From positions 34,712,551 through 34,776,550 of the forward strand of contig OX365945.1 of NCBI GenBank assembly GCA_947247005.1: a stretch of 64,000 bases of DNA. The letters are read 5' to 3'. The notes under the pieces were generated by a model. It was not told where the DNA came from, did not search any database, and saw only the letters and a list, made by a program, of their open reading frames with translations. Shown one piece after another: positions 63,133 to 64,000 of the stretch (position 1 is its first letter; each line of letters begins with the position of its first letter). This DNA comes from Spisula solida (lineage: Eukaryota > Mollusca > Bivalvia > Venerida > Mactridae). Made by a program: the position numbers and the translations under genes.

Positions 63133-64000
63133 TGTTCCTTCATGGACCGGAAATGTATCATCAATTGCATAACTCGTGTGCATGTAATTAAAGCCTACGA
63201 CGGTCGTTCCTGATATAACAACTATTTTAATTGCTGGTTGGTGAGTTTGATTGCCTGTTTCTGGTACAGAGCAAGTGTTGATTTACAACAGTTGTGGTCT
63301 GGAATGTTGTGAACTATAATCTGTGCAACATACTAGTATAGATATTACAGTTCGAGTTGGAAAGATTTGTATCGAGAATAACTCTTAAATTGAATAACAG
63401 ATCAACTTCAGCACCACTTCTAGAGTATGATAAAAACATGAAAGTTGAAAACACACTACCGAGGTGACGCTGGATAGAGCAGACTTTGATAAACGTGTGT
63501 AATTTTTGAGATTTTGTCTTTTATGCTGACAATGCCGAAATGGCATCTCGAGTACATCGGGAAAAGGAAAATAATTCAACGCATTTCAACTTCCATAAAA
63601 CCGATCATCTAATAAATGCGCAGTACAAAATTCATTATCAAGTTTGTCTACGCTTCAGCATGACCTCGAACATATCTCTAGCAAATGTATTCACATCACA
63701 TTTAGAGGTGGTGCTGTAGTCTAATGGACGTGCTATAATGTAGGTTGTACATGTACTTGGAATGAAGAGAACAATGCCATATGTGTAAGTACTGCATTAG
63801 ATTGCATTCAAGTATAATTATGTTCTTTTTTACAATGTCAGTCTTGTGGAGGTACTGAATACACTGCTCTCAAAATTGAAAATGTTCATCACCACTTTGT
63901 TTATAAAGTTAATAATTTCATGATTTGGACTAACCACCCATTTCTGTTTTTCAGACTGTCGCGTTATCCTGACACTGACAAACAGTTCTTGTGGTACATT
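63133..64000. repeat. Start of block P copy 3 (P3)
   Basis: This follows P1 1-760 and P2 37921-39310, and shows that the array continues beyond the window. It has one copy of the 140-bp unit doubled in P1 and lacks the TTAA-flanked element of P2. Confidence 0.85.

Noticed and set aside
1..64000. Array of mutually exclusive exons of one large gene (Dscam-like)
   Set aside because: Apart from the weak 21-codon segment, I find no exon-sized frame with conserved splice sites repeated across modules. The hypothesis lacks support from sequence alone.
1..64000. tRNA, rRNA or tRNA-derived SINE genes
   Set aside because: I saw no cloverleaf-compatible sequence with both A and B box motifs. Isolated GGTTCGAA hits at about 19550 and 51450 lack the rest of the gene.

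Overview
This window looks like non-coding nuclear DNA from an animal, most likely a bivalve mollusc. It is AT-rich, no reading frame exceeds about 140 codons, and I see no tRNA, rRNA, operon or prokaryotic signal. The bivalve assignment rests on several repeat families I recognise as widespread in bivalve genomes: GACCCCTATTGATTT subrepeats, GACCTTGACCCC subrepeats with AACAAAGGGCCAT and GGACGGACGG tracts, and AAGTTATGCTCTGGAC subrepeats. I recognise no host protein-coding gene. The only protein-like sequences I can name are relics of two transposable elements: a LINE reverse-transcriptase C-terminal region and a mariner transposase fragment.

The dominant structure is a nested tandem duplication. 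A composite unit of about 25 kb (blocks P, Q, R, S in that order) starts at 1, 37921 and 63133. Between the first two starts lies a third, damaged copy. Layout: P1 1-14690; Q1 14691-17990; R1 17991-28109; partial P' 28110-31060; Q2 31061-34895; R2 plus S (truncated) 34896-37920; P2 37921-49190; a distinct segment T 49191-52500; Q3 52501-55625; R3 55626-62150; S3 62151-63132; start of P3 63133-64000. Inside each composite unit the same short anchors recur in the same order every roughly 4-6 kb with much greater divergence. The 25-kb unit therefore appears to have been built from several older modules.

The copies differ by private insertions. Because the other copies keep the empty site, those insertions can be delimited nearly to the base. 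They include a 1.8-kb solo LTR (TG...CA, 4-bp target duplication, CRE plus TATA, internal 228-bp A-B-A-B repeats) nested in a 606-bp TA-flanked inverted-repeat element; two mariner-like elements; a 5'-truncated, frameshifted LINE with a TTGTCA tail; two TTAA-flanked elements; a TAA-flanked element; other terminal-inverted-repeat elements; a retroposon with an AACAT tail; and a foldback palindrome.

No set of genes works together here. The value of the window is as a layered record of tandem duplication and transposition. All homology statements come from visual comparison of the sequence with itself; no alignment or database search was run.
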